Source: Mycobacterium deserti (GTDB taxonomy: Bacteria > Actinomycetota > Actinomycetes > Mycobacteriales > Mycobacteriaceae). From it: DNA of 64,000 nt. The notes under the pieces are model-generated. The model did not search any database. It was not told the DNA's origin and saw only the letters and a list, made by a program, of their open reading frames with translations. Below, piece by piece: positions 51,707 through 61,578 of the stretch. Location: the NCBI RefSeq assembly GCF_025345615.1, contig NZ_JAODWD010000002.1, forward strand, positions 620,001-684,000. Direction: 5' to 3'. Every line of letters starts with the position of its first letter. Position 1 is the first letter of the stretch. Made by a program: the position numbers and the translations under genes.

Positions 51707-52920
51707 TAACTCAGAGCCCGGTCCAGATCGGTGATGAGATCGTCGGTTCCCTCCAGCCCCACCGAGATTCGCACGACGCCGTCGCCCAATCCGATCGAGG
51801 CGCGGCCGTCTGGACCCATTGCGCGGTGCGTCGTGGTCGCGGGGTGGGTGATCAGGGACTTCGAATCTCCGAGGTTGTTGGAGATGTCGACGATCTGCAG
51901 CTTGTCGAGAACCTCGAAGGCCCGCTCCTTCGTGCCGCCCGCGAGTTCGAACGTCACGACGGTGCCGCCGCCGGTCATCTGCCGCTTCGCCAGGTCGTAC
52001 TGCGGATGCGACTCCAGGAAGGGGTAGCGCACCCAACTCACCGCCGGATGACTCTCCAGGAACTCGGCGATCCGCTGCGCCGACGAGTTCTGGTGCTCCA
52101 CCCGAACCGCGAGTGTCTCAAGCCCTTTCAGCAGCGTCCACGCGTTGAATGGGCTCAGAGCCGGCCCGGTGTGGCGCATCAACTTCTGCACCGGTTCGTC
52201 GATGTACTCCTTGTCGCCCAGGATCGCGCCGCCGAGCACACGCCCCTGCCCGTCGATGTGTTTGGTACCCGAATACACGACGACGTCGGCGCCGAGCGGG
52301 AAGCCCTGCTGCAGAATGGGAGTAGCGAAGACGTTGTCCAGCACCACTTTTGCGCCCGCAGCATGGGCCAGGTCGCACACTGCCGCGATGTCGACGAGCG
52401 ACTGCATCGGGTTGGACGGCGTCTCGAAGAACACCGCCTGCGTCGGGACCGACAGCGCCTCTTCCCACTGCGAGAGATCCTCGCCGTCGACGAACACCGT
52501 CTCGACACCCCAGCGCGGCAGGATCTCGTTGCACACCACGAAGCACGATCCGAACAGGCTACGCGCGGCCACCAACCGGTCACCGGCGCCGAGCAACGCG
52601 CCCAACGACGTGAACACCGCCGCCATTCCGGTCGCCGTCGCGAAACACGCAGGCGCACCCTCCATCAGGCGCAACCGCTCCTCGAACATCGAGATCGTCG
52701 GGTTGCCGTAGCGCGAGTACACATAGCGGTCGATGTCGCCGGTGAACGCCTTCTCTGCCTCACCCGCCGAGGCGTAGACGTAGCCGGACGTCAGATACAA
52801 CGCCTCGCTGGTCTCCTCGAAGCCCGACCTCAGCAGGCCGCCGCGCACTCCGAGAGTCGCCTGGCTGACGCCTTCGGGCAGTTCAGCCGGCTTGCGGACG
52901 CTGGGCACCTCTGAGGTCAT
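51706..52920 (-). CDS. metZ: O-succinylhomoserine sulfhydrylase
   Basis: 404 residues of the Cys/Met metabolism PLP family. PLP-binding Lys is in YSGTKHIDGQGRVLGG; RYGNPTISMFEERLRLMEGA and TPSNPMQSLVDI are conserved. MetZ makes homocysteine from O-succinylhomoserine and sulfide. The ATG overlaps the rhodanese gene stop as ATGA, so sulfur delivery and use may be coupled. Confidence 0.95.
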   Translation of the reverse strand: MTSEVPSVRKPAELPEGVSQATLGVRGGLLRSGFEETSEALYLTSGYVYASAGEAEKAFTGDIDRYVYSRYGNPTISMFEERLRLMEGAPACFATATGMAAVFTSLGALLGAGDRLVAARSLFGSCFVVCNEILPRWGVETVFVDGEDLSQWEEALSVPTQAVFFETPSNPMQSLVDIAAVCDLAHAAGAKVVLDNVFATPILQQGFPLGADVVVYSGTKHIDGQGRVLGGAILGDKEYIDEPVQKLMRHTGPALSPFNAWTLLKGLETLAVRVEHQNSSAQRIAEFLESHPAVSWVRYPFLESHPQYDLAKRQMTGGGTVVTFELAGGTKERAFEVLDKLQIVDISNNLGDSKSLITHPATTTHRAMGPDGRASIGLGDGVVRISVGLEGTDDLITDLDRALS

Positions 52921-53327
52921 GACTGCTTCCAGGGCAGGCCGACAGCCTTCCACCCGGTGCCGCCGCGATGCCGCTGGGCGTCGAGATTGCCCTCGAACCC
53001 GTCGAGCACGTTGTAGGACGGGCCGATCCCCGCTTCGGTGGCGGCCTCCGCCGCACCGATCGAACGGTTGCCCGACCGACACAGGAACACCACCGGACGC
53101 TGACCCGTGACGCCGGCCGCCTGCAGATCGTCGACGAAGGCGTCGTTGTGCGTACCGTCGCTGCGGCTCCATTCGATGAACACGACATCGCGTTGCAGCG
53201 GCGACAGATCAGGCACCCCGACGAAGCGCCATTCGGCGTCGGTGCGGCAATCGACCAGCACCGCCTCGGGATCATCGCTCAGCAGCTTCCAGGCCTCCTC
53301 AGGCGTGATGTCTCCGGCGTAGCTCAC
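52917..53327 (-). CDS. Rhodanese-domain sulfurtransferase
   Basis: 136 residues, single rhodanese domain. The active-site loop is FLCRSGNRSIGAA with the persulfide Cys. ITPEEAWKLLSDDPEAVLVD and CRTDAEWRFVGVPDL are typical of the fold. Upstream of and overlapping metZ; position matches Rv0390. GTG start. Confidence 0.92.
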   Translation of the reverse strand: MSYAGDITPEEAWKLLSDDPEAVLVDCRTDAEWRFVGVPDLSPLQRDVVFIEWSRSDGTHNDAFVDDLQAAGVTGQRPVVFLCRSGNRSIGAAEAATEAGIGPSYNVLDGFEGNLDAQRHRGGTGWKAVGLPWKQS

Positions 53328-53346
53328 GGACCGAAGTGTCCCACAG

Positions 53347-53790
53347 CTAGCTGGGACCGGGTGAACAGACCTTCCAGGCCCCGTCCTCGCGTACGAACGA
53401 CATTTCGACTGCCTTTCTGTCGTCCGGCGCCCTGTCGAAGTGGTAGGTCACCTTGGCGGTGGCGCGGTCACCGTCGATCGCCACGTCGGTGACATCGTCG
53501 ACGTACCGATCACCGAGCTTGTCGACCGATTCCCGTTGTCCGGCAAGCACATCGGTTTCGGTACCGTGTTCGGCGGCGCACGTGTAACCGCGGTAGTCGG
53601 CATAGTTGCCTCGCTGCAGCGCGTCGTTCTGGCCGACCGCCGCACGAGCCACCTGGCGGTCGGCAGGCAGCTCGTCCTCGCCCCCGAACAGGTTCAGCAG
53701 ACCGATTGTGATCACGACGAGAACAATGATTGCCAGCGCCGCTAGAAACGGCGTCGCGGTCGGCCGGTCGGCCGCGGGCGGTTCGGACAC
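53347..53790 (-). CDS. Single-pass membrane protein with lumazine/DUF4878-like domain
   Basis: 147 residues: a membrane helix at about 15-35 (FLAALAIIVLVVITIGLLNL) and an extracytoplasmic NTF2-like domain with two Cys (GYTCAAEHG, WKVCSPG) that could be bonded. Similar architecture to Rv0361-type proteins. GTG start at 53790, 3 bp after purT. Function unknown. Confidence 0.72.
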   Translation of the reverse strand: MSEPPAADRPTATPFLAALAIIVLVVITIGLLNLFGGEDELPADRQVARAAVGQNDALQRGNYADYRGYTCAAEHGTETDVLAGQRESVDKLGDRYVDDVTDVAIDGDRATAKVTYHFDRAPDDRKAVEMSFVREDGAWKVCSPGPS

Positions 53791-53793
53791 GGC

Positions 53794-55035
53794 CTACCAG
53801 AGCCTGCGCAGCGCGGCCGAGACCCGACGGGCGCGGTCTCTGGCCACGATCGGATCGGGCGCGGTCGCGAGCGCAACACCGAGTCGGCGGCGGGTCTCGC
53901 TCTCGTCGGGGCGGCCGAACAGCCGCACATCGCTTTCGGCGACGGCCAGCGCGTCGGCGAGCGCGGCGGTGGTGTCGACGGCGCTCTCGGCTGTGGCCGC
54001 TTCCGCTGCGGCGTAGGTGACCTCGGCGGCGGCGGGAGAGATCATGATCGTGTCGACCGAGAGCCCCAGGATCGCCCGGGCGTGCAACTCGAACTCCGAA
54101 AGACGTTGCGAGCGCAGAGTCACCAGCCCGCTGTCGTAGGGCCGCGGCCGCACGTTGTCGAAGTACACCTCGTCACCGCGCACGAGCAGTTCGACGCCGA
54201 ACACGCCCCGGCCGCCCAGCGAGTTGACGATGCGCGCGGCGATCGACTTCGCGATGCCGAGCGCCGCCGGCGACAACTGCTGCGGCTGCCACGACTCCAG
54301 CACGTTGCCGTCCGCCTGGCGGTGCCCGATCGGCTCACAGAAGTGGACGGCGGGCCCCGTCGGCCCCGTAGTGCGAACCGTCAACAACGTGACCTCGACA
54401 TCGACCTCGACCACGCTCTCGGCCATCACCCGGTTGTGCGGAATCCGGCCGGCCGCGACGGCGCGCTGCCACGCGGGCTCGACGTCTTCGGGCCGCACGA
54501 GCACCGATTCGCCCTCGCCCGGCGCCGCCGCGATCGGCTTGACCACCAGCGGGTATCCGGCGTGCTGCGCGACGGCCGTCAACTCCTCGACCGAACCGGC
54601 GAACCAGAACGGCGCGGTGGGCAGTCCGAGTTCGTTAGCGGCCAGCCGCCGGAGGCCCTCCCGGTCGACCGACAGCCGGGTACTGCGCGGCGTCGGGAAC
54701 ACCTCGACGTCGCCGCGTTCGGCGACCGCGATCAACGCGTCGGCGGCGATCAGCCCCGCCTCGGTCACGACGTACCGCGGCTTCTCCTTGCCGATCAGCG
54801 CGGTCAGTTCCTCGGCGTCGGTCATCTTCACGACCGCGGACCGGTCCGCCACGCCGTGAGCAGGCGCGTCGGCGTAGCGGTCGACGGCGATGACGTCGGC
54901 GCCCAACCGTTGGAAGGCCAGCGCCAATTCGCGGCTCAGTTCGCCGGAGCCGAGCAGCATCACCGTCGACCTTTGGGGCGGCGACGTGGATTCGCCGGGG
55001 TCGGTCTGCGCGTCGCCTTCGGTGGATTCACTCAT
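53794..55035 (-). CDS. purT: Formate-dependent phosphoribosylglycinamide formyltransferase
   Basis: 413 residues, ATP-grasp family. PurT uses formate and ATP to formylate glycinamide ribonucleotide in purine synthesis. Visible: VMLLGSGELSRELALAFQRL, VVTEAGLIAADAL, PLVVKPIAAAPGEGESVLV (ATP-binding Lys), and GVFGVELLVRGDEVYFDNVR with metal-binding Glu and Asn. Here the ATP-grasp motif has APGEG rather than the common SSGKG, yet the remaining motifs agree. N-terminal 20 residues are acidic and probably disordered. Confidence 0.93.
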   Translation of the reverse strand: MSESTEGDAQTDPGESTSPPQRSTVMLLGSGELSRELALAFQRLGADVIAVDRYADAPAHGVADRSAVVKMTDAEELTALIGKEKPRYVVTEAGLIAADALIAVAERGDVEVFPTPRSTRLSVDREGLRRLAANELGLPTAPFWFAGSVEELTAVAQHAGYPLVVKPIAAAPGEGESVLVRPEDVEPAWQRAVAAGRIPHNRVMAESVVEVDVEVTLLTVRTTGPTGPAVHFCEPIGHRQADGNVLESWQPQQLSPAALGIAKSIAARIVNSLGGRGVFGVELLVRGDEVYFDNVRPRPYDSGLVTLRSQRLSEFELHARAILGLSVDTIMISPAAAEVTYAAAEAATAESAVDTTAALADALAVAESDVRLFGRPDESETRRRLGVALATAPDPIVARDRARRVSAALRRLW

Positions 55036-55058
55036 CGCGCGTCAAGCCTGCCAGATCG

Positions 55059-55373
55059 TCAGCCCAGCCGGACGTCGATGTAGCACCACCGCCAGTTCTC
55101 GCCCGGCTCGACCGAGCGCATCACCGGATGACCCGTCGCATGGAAGTGCGCGGTGGCGTGCTGATGAGGGCTCGAGTCGCAGCAGCCGACGTAGCCACAC
55201 ATCAGGCACATCCGCAGATGCGCCCAGGCGTCCGTACCGTCCTCTTTGCAGTCCTGGCAGTGCCCGGGGGTGAGCGGACGGGGATCGGCGGCTTCGTCGG
55301 CGGCCACGAGATGTTCACACGTCTGCGGATCGGCCGGGGCGCTCGCGGCGCGCCGGCGTGCTCTGCTGCGCAT
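55059..55373 (-). CDS. UBP-type zinc finger protein
   Basis: 104 residues. Conserved Cys/His set: TCEHL, CQDCKEDG, LRMCLMCGYVGCCDSSPHQH and AHFHATGHP, the ZnF_UBP pattern, ending in WRWCYIDV. In eukaryotes this fold binds the ubiquitin tail; in actinobacteria the role is unknown. The ATG at 55373 is chosen; upstream codons run into the divergent NhaP promoter. Often found fused to or beside NhaP antiporters, as here. Confidence 0.85.
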   Translation of the reverse strand: MRSRARRRAASAPADPQTCEHLVAADEAADPRPLTPGHCQDCKEDGTDAWAHLRMCLMCGYVGCCDSSPHQHATAHFHATGHPVMRSVEPGENWRWCYIDVRLG

Positions 55374-55414
55374 GCTGATCAGGGTACGGCGAGATTTCGA
55401 GGAGGCTGGGCGAC

Positions 55415-57007
55415 GTGGGTGGCTCTCTGCTGACCGCACTGGTGTTGGCGATCCTGCTGGCCGCGGTGGCTCGACGGTTCGATGTCTCGGCGCCGCTCGC
55501 GCTGGTCATCGCGGGTCTGGCCGCGAGCAACATCCCCGGGCTGCACGACGTGCTGCTCGATCCTGAGCTGGTGCTGTACGTGATCCTGCCGCCGTTGCTG
55601 TGGTCGGCCGGACTCGAGAGCAGCTATGTGACGCTTCGCAAGAACATCCGTCCGATCAGCCTGCTGGCGGTCGGGCTGCCGCTGGCGACGACCTTCGCGG
55701 TCGGCATCGTCGCGTACAAGACGGTGCCCGAGTTGACACTGGCCGCGGCGCTCACGCTCGGGGCGATCGTCGCGCCGCCCGACGCCGTGTCGGCGACGGC
55801 GATCGGCAGGCGGCTGGGCTTGCCCCGACGAACCATGGCGCTACTCAGTGGCGAGAGCCTGTTCAACGACGCGACGGCGCTGACGGCATACAAGGTCGCG
55901 CTCGCCGCGGCGATCGGCACCGCCACCACCGGAACCTCCGCCGTGGCGACGTTCGCGCTCGCCGCCGCCGGCGGCGTGGTGGTCGGTGTCGCACTGGGCG
56001 CCGTCATCGCATTCGTCCGATCCCGGCTCGCCGACCCGGTGGTGGAGAGTGCGATCGGACTGGTCGCGCCGTTCGTCATCTACTTCGTCGCCGAACAGGT
56101 GCACGGGTCCGGAGTGATCGCCGTCGTGGTCGCCGCGCTGATCCTCGGGCAGCGTTCGACGGACGCCGGGTACGCGACGCGCCTGCAGGACTTCGCGCTG
56201 TGGCAGGCCGTGCAGCTGATCCTGGAGTCGTTCGCGTTTCTCCTGATCGGACTTCAGCTGCCCGGGGTCATCAGCGAACTGGCGGGCATCAGCGCGTCGG
56301 TTCTGATCTCGTCGTCACTGGCCGTGTTCGCCACCGTTATCGTCGTCCGGATCGTCTGGGTGTACCTGTTCGCCTACCTGCCTCCGCTGCTGTCGCGCCG
56401 GCTCCGCGATCGCGAGCCCCCGCCGCCCGCCGGGCAGGTGTTCGTGGTCGCATGGGCCGGCATGCGCGGAGTGGTGTCGCTGGCCGCCGCTGCCGGCGTC
56501 CCGCTGATGACGCTGTCGGGTGACGAGTTCCCCGGCCGGCCGCATCTGGTGTTCCTGACGTTCGTCGTCGTGGTCGGGACGCTGCTGCTGCACGGGTTGA
56601 CCCTGCCGTGGGTCATCCGACTCCTCAACGTCGAGGGCGACGATCCGCAGAAGGACCGGCTCGCCGCGGTTCAGGCGCAGGACCGGGCCGCGCGGGCGGC
56701 CGCGGAGCGCCTCGACACACTGCTCGCCGAGGCAGCGGACTCGACCGATGTTCCGGAGCGTGCCGCCGATGTATTGCGGCACTGGAACACCCGCCGCCTC
56801 AACAGCGCCTGGGAACGGCTCGGCCGCACCGACGACGAAATCGGCGAGAGCCCGACGGCAGCCTTTCGACGTCTGCGCCTGGAGATGCTGGCCGCGGAGC
56901 GGGCGACGTTCATCGCCGAGCGCGACGCGGGACGGATCAACGACGAGGTGCTGCGGTCCATGCTGCACGGACTCGATCTGGAGGAGGCGACGCTCAACCG
57001 GAAGTAG
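55415..57007 (+). CDS. CPA1-family Na+/H+ antiporter (NhaP-like)
   Basis: 530 residues with about 12 helices followed by a cytoplasmic C-terminal region of about 110 residues rich in Arg, Glu and Ala. Family motifs are GAIVAPPDAVSATAIGRRLG with the ion-binding Asp and LLSGESLFNDATALTAYKVA. GTG at 55415. It adds a second sodium/proton exchange system beside the Mrp operon. The 3' end overlaps the convergent MarR gene by 14 bp. Confidence 0.92.
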   Translation: MGGSLLTALVLAILLAAVARRFDVSAPLALVIAGLAASNIPGLHDVLLDPELVLYVILPPLLWSAGLESSYVTLRKNIRPISLLAVGLPLATTFAVGIVAYKTVPELTLAAALTLGAIVAPPDAVSATAIGRRLGLPRRTMALLSGESLFNDATALTAYKVALAAAIGTATTGTSAVATFALAAAGGVVVGVALGAVIAFVRSRLADPVVESAIGLVAPFVIYFVAEQVHGSGVIAVVVAALILGQRSTDAGYATRLQDFALWQAVQLILESFAFLLIGLQLPGVISELAGISASVLISSSLAVFATVIVVRIVWVYLFAYLPPLLSRRLRDREPPPPAGQVFVVAWAGMRGVVSLAAAAGVPLMTLSGDEFPGRPHLVFLTFVVVVGTLLLHGLTLPWVIRLLNVEGDDPQKDRLAAVQAQDRAARAAAERLDTLLAEAADSTDVPERAADVLRHWNTRRLNSAWERLGRTDDEIGESPTAAFRRLRLEMLAAERATFIAERDAGRINDEVLRSMLHGLDLEEATLNRK

Positions 57008-57479
57008 CGTCGAGCTCTCGACGGAATCCGCGCATCGCGTCGACCAGCGCCGCGAACACCCGATGCGCAACGGTCAGCTCCTCGTCGGAGAATCCGGTCA
57101 GAGCGTCGTGCGTCTGTTCGGCCAGGGGCATGAAGAACCCACGCGCGACGTTCATCCCGTGGTCGGCGACTCGCAGGATGACCTTGCGTCGGTCGGCCGG
57201 ATCGGACTCCCTGAGGAAATGGCCGGACGCGATCATCCGCTCGACGAGGTAGGTGATGGCAGCGGCCGACAGGCCCATCTGCTTGCGCAACTCGCCCGCC
57301 GTCAGCGGAGTCCCCGCGGTTTCGGCGACCATCACGTGCAGCAGCGCACGAAAGTCGTTCGCGGCCACCTGATGTCGAGCCGCAAAGTAGCGGCCGATCT
57401 CGTCGGATTCCGCAGTCAGCGCTCGTACGTCGGCGGCCATCAACGATTCCAGGGCAGAGCGGCCGTCGGCCTTCGGCAT
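56994..57479 (-). CDS. MarR-family transcriptional regulator
   Basis: 161 residues. Winged helix: LTAGELRKQMGLSAAAITYL for helix-turn-helix and the wing RESDPADRRKVILRVADHG with the conserved Asp-x-Arg-Arg. ATG at 57479, or GTG at 57485. Divergent from an MMPL transporter with a near-palindrome between; most likely it represses that operon and itself. Confidence 0.92.
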   Translation of the reverse strand: MPKADGRSALESLMAADVRALTAESDEIGRYFAARHQVAANDFRALLHVMVAETAGTPLTAGELRKQMGLSAAAITYLVERMIASGHFLRESDPADRRKVILRVADHGMNVARGFFMPLAEQTHDALTGFSDEELTVAHRVFAALVDAMRGFRRELDATSG

Positions 57480-57510
57480 GCGCACAGCCTAAACCGCGCG
57501 GGTTTGAAAG

Positions 57511-57531
57511 ATAGTTCAGTTTCTGAAATAT
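57511..57531. promoter_or_regulatory. Probable MarR operator in the MarR/MMPL promoter region
   Basis: ATAGTTCAG-TTT-CTGAAATAT: nine-base arms with one mismatch around 3 bp, in an AT-rich patch of the 60-bp gap between the two divergent starts. The size fits a MarR dimer and the site would cover the MMPL promoter. Confidence 0.65.
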
Positions 57532-57539
57532 TGGACGGC

Positions 57540-59588
57540 ATGACCGGCCGATTCTCCTGGGTCGTGGCGCTCCTCGTCGTCGCCGTGTCCGGGGCGTTGA
57601 TGGCGCTCATCGGCGCTGACGACTCGGATTCGCGCTCCCCGGTTCCCGTGCCGTCGAGCGCCGAGTCCGCCCGCGCCGATGCGGTGCGCGCGCAGTCGCC
57701 CGGCGGCGACCAGGTGCCGGCGATCGTGGTGTTCTCCCGGACCGACGGCGCGGAGTTGAGCCCGGCCGATCTCGCGGCCGTCGAACACCGATCCGCGCAG
57801 GTGTCCGACGACCGACGCGCGGCCCTCGCGGTGGTTCCGATGGACAAGGAATTGACCGGGTTCGAACTCACCGATGCGGTCAAGGCGCTGCGCGCGAACG
57901 TCAGCGCGGGATTGCCCGCCGGGCTGCAAGCCGAAGTCACCGGCGGTCCGGCGTTCGGCGCTGACATCGCGAACTCGTTCTCGGGCGCCAACTTCACGCT
58001 GCTGGCGGTCACCGCCGCGGTGGTGGCGCTTCTGCTGATCGTGACCTACCGGTCTCCGGTGCTGTGGCTGGTCCCGCTCACGGTCATCGGGTTCGCCGAC
58101 CGCGTCGCGGCCGTGGTAGGCAGCGCGATCGCCGACGCGGTGGGCATGAGTCCCGACGGGTCCACCGGCGGCATCACGAGCGTGCTGGTCTTCGGCGCGG
58201 GTACGAACTATGCCCTGCTCTTGATTTCCAGGTACCGAGAAGAGTTGAGCCGCAACGAGCATCACCGTGACGCACTGGCCGTGGCGGTGCGAAGGGCGGG
58301 ACCCGCGATCGTCGCGAGCAATGCCACCGTCGTACTCGCCCTGCTGACGCTGGTATTCGCGTCGTCGCCGAGCACCCGCAGCCTGGGTGTTCAGGCCGCG
58401 GCGGGCCTGATCGTCGCGGCGGTCTTCGTTCTCGCGGTGCTGCCGCCGCTGCTGGCCCTGTTCGGCAAGCGGCTGTTCTGGCCGTTCGTCCCGCGCTCGG
58501 ACGCCAAACCCCTTACCGACAGCGGAGTCTGGCACCGGATCGCCGATGCGGTGGCGCGCAGGCCTGCCCACGTCGCGGTGGTGTCGATCGCCGGGCTCGC
58601 ACTATTGTGCACCGGGCTGCTCACCACTCCGATCGGGTTGTCGCAGACCGAGCAGTTCCGCGTCCAAGCCGAGTCGGTCAGTGGATATGAGACCGTGGCC
58701 GCCCACTTCCCGAGCGGTCTCACCGATCCGACGCGCGTCATCGCCTCCACCGATCGGACCGCCGAAGTCCAGCGTGCGATTACCGAGACCCCAGGTGTCG
58801 TCTCCGCCGTACCTGCGGACCAGAGCTCGGGTGGCCTGACCCAGTGGTCGGTGGTGCTCGATACTGAACCGGCCTCCGACGACGCGTTCAGAACCGTTGA
58901 TGCGCTTCGTCATTCGGTTCATTCCGTGGATCCCGGAGCACTGGTCGGCGGATCCGACGCCCAGGCCCGGGACGCCAGCGCCGCCGCCGAGAGGGACCGG
59001 CTGGTGCTGATCCCGCTGATCCTCGCGGTCGTGCTGATCGTGCTCTACATCCTGCTGCGCTCGGCGCTGGCCCCTCTGGTGCTGGTCGCGGTCACCGTGC
59101 TGAGCGCGCTCGCGGCGCTCGGCGTCGGCGGCTGGGCCAGCGTGCACCTGTTCGGCTTCCCCGCTTTGGACAACACCGCCCCGCTGTTCGCGTTCCTGTT
59201 CCTGGTGGCCCTCGGCGTCGACTACACGATCTTCCTCGTCACGCGGGCCCGCGAAGAGACACCCGAGCACGGCACCCGCGACGGAATCGTGCGCGCGGTG
59301 TCGGCGACCGGCGCGGTGATCACCAGCGCGGGAATCGTGCTGGCCGCGGTGTTCTGCGTGCTGGGCGTGCTGCCGCTGATCGTGCTCACGCAGGTCGGCA
59401 TCATCGTGGGCCTCGGCATCCTGCTGGACACGTTCGTCGTGCGGACCGTGATCATCCCCGCACTGTTCACGCTGATCGGGCCGCGCATCTGGTGGCCCGC
59501 ACTGCGCGAGCAGCGCTACCGTTCCAACGGTGGAGCAACAGCAGGTCGACACCGCGCTGGGCAGAATTCGGGTCCGCACCCGGGGTGA
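57540..59588 (+). CDS. MMPL/RND-family transporter
   Basis: 682 residues. Two repeats, each with an extracytoplasmic loop and a helix bundle: the first helix at 4-24, the first bundle from about 150 (FTLLAVTAAVVALLLIVTYR), the second from about 490. The Asp-Tyr pair of MMPL proton relay is seen in LGVDYTIFLVTRAR; the equivalent in the first half is GAGTNYALLLISRYR, with Asn in place of the Asp. ATG at 57540. Exports lipids, siderophores or drugs. Followed by, and overlapping, a hydrolase. Confidence 0.9.
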   Translation: MTGRFSWVVALLVVAVSGALMALIGADDSDSRSPVPVPSSAESARADAVRAQSPGGDQVPAIVVFSRTDGAELSPADLAAVEHRSAQVSDDRRAALAVVPMDKELTGFELTDAVKALRANVSAGLPAGLQAEVTGGPAFGADIANSFSGANFTLLAVTAAVVALLLIVTYRSPVLWLVPLTVIGFADRVAAVVGSAIADAVGMSPDGSTGGITSVLVFGAGTNYALLLISRYREELSRNEHHRDALAVAVRRAGPAIVASNATVVLALLTLVFASSPSTRSLGVQAAAGLIVAAVFVLAVLPPLLALFGKRLFWPFVPRSDAKPLTDSGVWHRIADAVARRPAHVAVVSIAGLALLCTGLLTTPIGLSQTEQFRVQAESVSGYETVAAHFPSGLTDPTRVIASTDRTAEVQRAITETPGVVSAVPADQSSGGLTQWSVVLDTEPASDDAFRTVDALRHSVHSVDPGALVGGSDAQARDASAAAERDRLVLIPLILAVVLIVLYILLRSALAPLVLVAVTVLSALAALGVGGWASVHLFGFPALDNTAPLFAFLFLVALGVDYTIFLVTRAREETPEHGTRDGIVRAVSATGAVITSAGIVLAAVFCVLGVLPLIVLTQVGIIVGLGILLDTFVVRTVIIPALFTLIGPRIWWPALREQRYRSNGGATAGRHRAGQNSGPHPG

Positions 59589-60336
59589 CGGCGAGGCCAT
59601 GGTGCTGTGGCCGAGCCTGCTGATGACCGGTGACATGTGGTCGGCGCGGGCGGAGTACTTCAGCACGGGCTGCCGGGTCATCCTGGTCGACCCGCCCGGC
59701 CACGGCGGTAGCGAAAAGCTAACGGCGCCTTTCACGTTCGATCAATGTGCCCGCGTCGTCGTCGACATCATCGACGCGCTCGGAGTGCAGCGCACACACT
59801 TCGTCGGTAACTCGTGGGGAGGAATGATCGGCGGCACCTTCGCGGCCACATATCCCGACCGGGTCGCTCGTTCGGTGCTGATGAACTGCACCGCATCGGC
59901 GGCGGGCGTCCGTCAGAAGCTCGAATACGGGGCCCTGCTGCGAATCGCCAAGCTGCTCGGCGGGATTCGGCCGCCGCTGACCCGTTCGGTACTCAAGGCC
60001 TTCCTGGGTCCCACGACGTTTCGGACCCGCCCCGACGTGGTCGCCTTCGTGCGCGACACCGTCCAGGCCGCCGATGTGCACTCGTGCGCGTGGGCCGTCG
60101 AGAGCGTGGTGCCCGCCCGGCCAGATCAGCGGGCCCTGCTCTCCAGGGTGGCCACGCCGGTGCTGGTGGTGGCGGGAACCGAGGACGCCACGTTCCCGGT
60201 GCCAGACGCGATCGCGATGGCCGAGGCGATTCCGGGCGCGGCCGTCGCCGTGCTCGACGGCGTCGCACACCTGGCCGGCCTGGAGAACCCGCCGCTGGTC
60301 AACCAGCTCGTCGAGGACTTCGTCTTCCGCAGGTAA
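59530..60336 (+). CDS. Alpha/beta hydrolase
   Basis: 268 residues. Nucleophile elbow GNSWGG with Ser, DPPGHGGSEK oxyanion-side loop, Asp in VVAGTEDATFPV and His in DGVAHLAG. GTG at 59530, overlapping the MMPL 3' end by 59 bp in another frame. A C-C bond hydrolase or esterase of unknown substrate. Part of an MMPL-hydrolase-P450-ferredoxin run. Confidence 0.87.
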   Translation: MEQQQVDTALGRIRVRTRGDGEAMVLWPSLLMTGDMWSARAEYFSTGCRVILVDPPGHGGSEKLTAPFTFDQCARVVVDIIDALGVQRTHFVGNSWGGMIGGTFAATYPDRVARSVLMNCTASAAGVRQKLEYGALLRIAKLLGGIRPPLTRSVLKAFLGPTTFRTRPDVVAFVRDTVQAADVHSCAWAVESVVPARPDQRALLSRVATPVLVVAGTEDATFPVPDAIAMAEAIPGAAVAVLDGVAHLAGLENPPLVNQLVEDFVFRR

Positions 60337-60345
60337 CGTCGTGTC

Positions 60346-61578
60346 ATGACGCAGTCCGAGGCCGCGCTCCGCGACGGCGATGCCCCCGCACTCCCGCCGC
60401 TGCACATGCGGCGCGACGCGTTCACTCCGACGCCGGAGCTGCGGGAGATCCGCGAGACCGTCGGCGTGCGGACCGTCACGAACTCGTTCGGCATGACGGT
60501 CTATCTCGTCACCCGCCACGACGACGTCAAGGCGGTGCTGGCCGACCACGCGCACTTCTCCAACGGACGCCCGCCCGGTTTCGTCCTGCCGGGTGCACCT
60601 GCGATCTCCCAGGAGGAGCAGGAAAGCGCCCAGGCGGGCAATCTGCTCGGACTCGACCCGCCCGAGCATCAACGGCTGCGCCGAATGCTCACCCCTGAGT
60701 TCACGATCCGCCGGATGAAGCGACTCGAACCCCGCATCATCGAAATCGTCGACCAGCATCTCGACGCGATGGAAAAGGTCGGACCGCCCGTCGATCTCGT
60801 GGAGAGTTTTGCGCTGCCGATCCCCTCTCTGGTGATCTGCGAGCTTCTCGGCGTTCCCTACGACGACCGGGAGGATTTCCAGCGGCGCAGCGCGCGACAA
60901 CTCGACCTGTCGATCCCGATCGCCGAGCGGATGGCTCTGCAACGAGACGGTCGGGTGTACATGCAGTCACTGGTGGAGCGGGCGCGCAGGCACCCCGGAG
61001 ACGACATCCTCGGGATGCTGGTCCGCGACCACGGCGACGAGCTCACCGACGACGAACTCCGCGGCGTCGCCAGCCTGCTGCTGCTTGCCGGCCACGAGAC
61101 CACCTCGAACATGCTGGGGCTCGGCACGCTCGCGCTGCTGCGGCATCCGGATCAACTTGCGGCGGTGCGCGAGGATCCCGACGCCGTCGGTCCCGCGGTT
61201 GAGGAGCTGTTGCGGTGGTTGTCGATCGTGCACAGTGCGATTCCGCGGATCACGACCGCCGACGTGGACGTGGCCGGCGTGACGATCCCCGCGGGACAAT
61301 TGGTGTTCGTCTCGCTACCGTCGGGCAACCGCGATCCGCATTTCATCGACGCGCCAGAGGTTCTCGACATCCGGCGTGGCGCGATCGGACATCTGGCATT
61401 CGGCCACGGCGTGCACCACTGCATCGGCGCTCCGCTGGCCCGTATGGAGATGCGCATCGCGTTCCCCCGGCTGCTGCAACGCTTCCCGTCCCTGGCGCTG
61501 GCGGAGGACTTCGCCGATGTCGCGTTCCGGTCGTTCCACTTCATCTACGGTCTCAAGTCACTGGAGGTGAAATGGTGA
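60346..61578 (+). CDS. Cytochrome P450
   Basis: 410 residues. Heme-binding motif [16 protein letters not shown]-helix [11 protein letters not shown] with acid-alcohol pair region, and the K-helix [11 protein letters not shown] at 60346, 9 bp after the hydrolase. The class is bacterial soluble P450 that takes electrons from a ferredoxin; its ferredoxin is the next gene. Substrate unknown; family number not assigned. Confidence 0.95.
   Translation: MTQSEAALRDGDAPALPPLHMRRDAFTPTPELREIRETVGVRTVTNSFGMTVYLVTRHDDVKAVLADHAHFSNGRPPGFVLPGAPAISQEEQESAQAGNLLGLDPPEHQRLRRMLTPEFTIRRMKRLEPRIIEIVDQHLDAMEKVGPPVDLVESFALPIPSLVICELLGVPYDDREDFQRRSARQLDLSIPIAERMALQRDGRVYMQSLVERARRHPGDDILGMLVRDHGDELTDDELRGVASLLLLAGHETTSNMLGLGTLALLRHPDQLAAVREDPDAVGPAVEELLRWLSIVHSAIPRITTADVDVAGVTIPAGQLVFVSLPSGNRDPHFIDAPEVLDIRRGAIGHLAFGHGVHHCIGAPLARMEMRIAFPRLLQRFPSLALAEDFADVAFRSFHFIYGLKSLEVKW

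Noticed and set aside
56748..57539. 264-codon upstream extension of the MMPL frame
   Set aside because: It lies antisense to the MarR gene and in another frame of NhaP; the ATG at 57540 starts directly before the first membrane helix.
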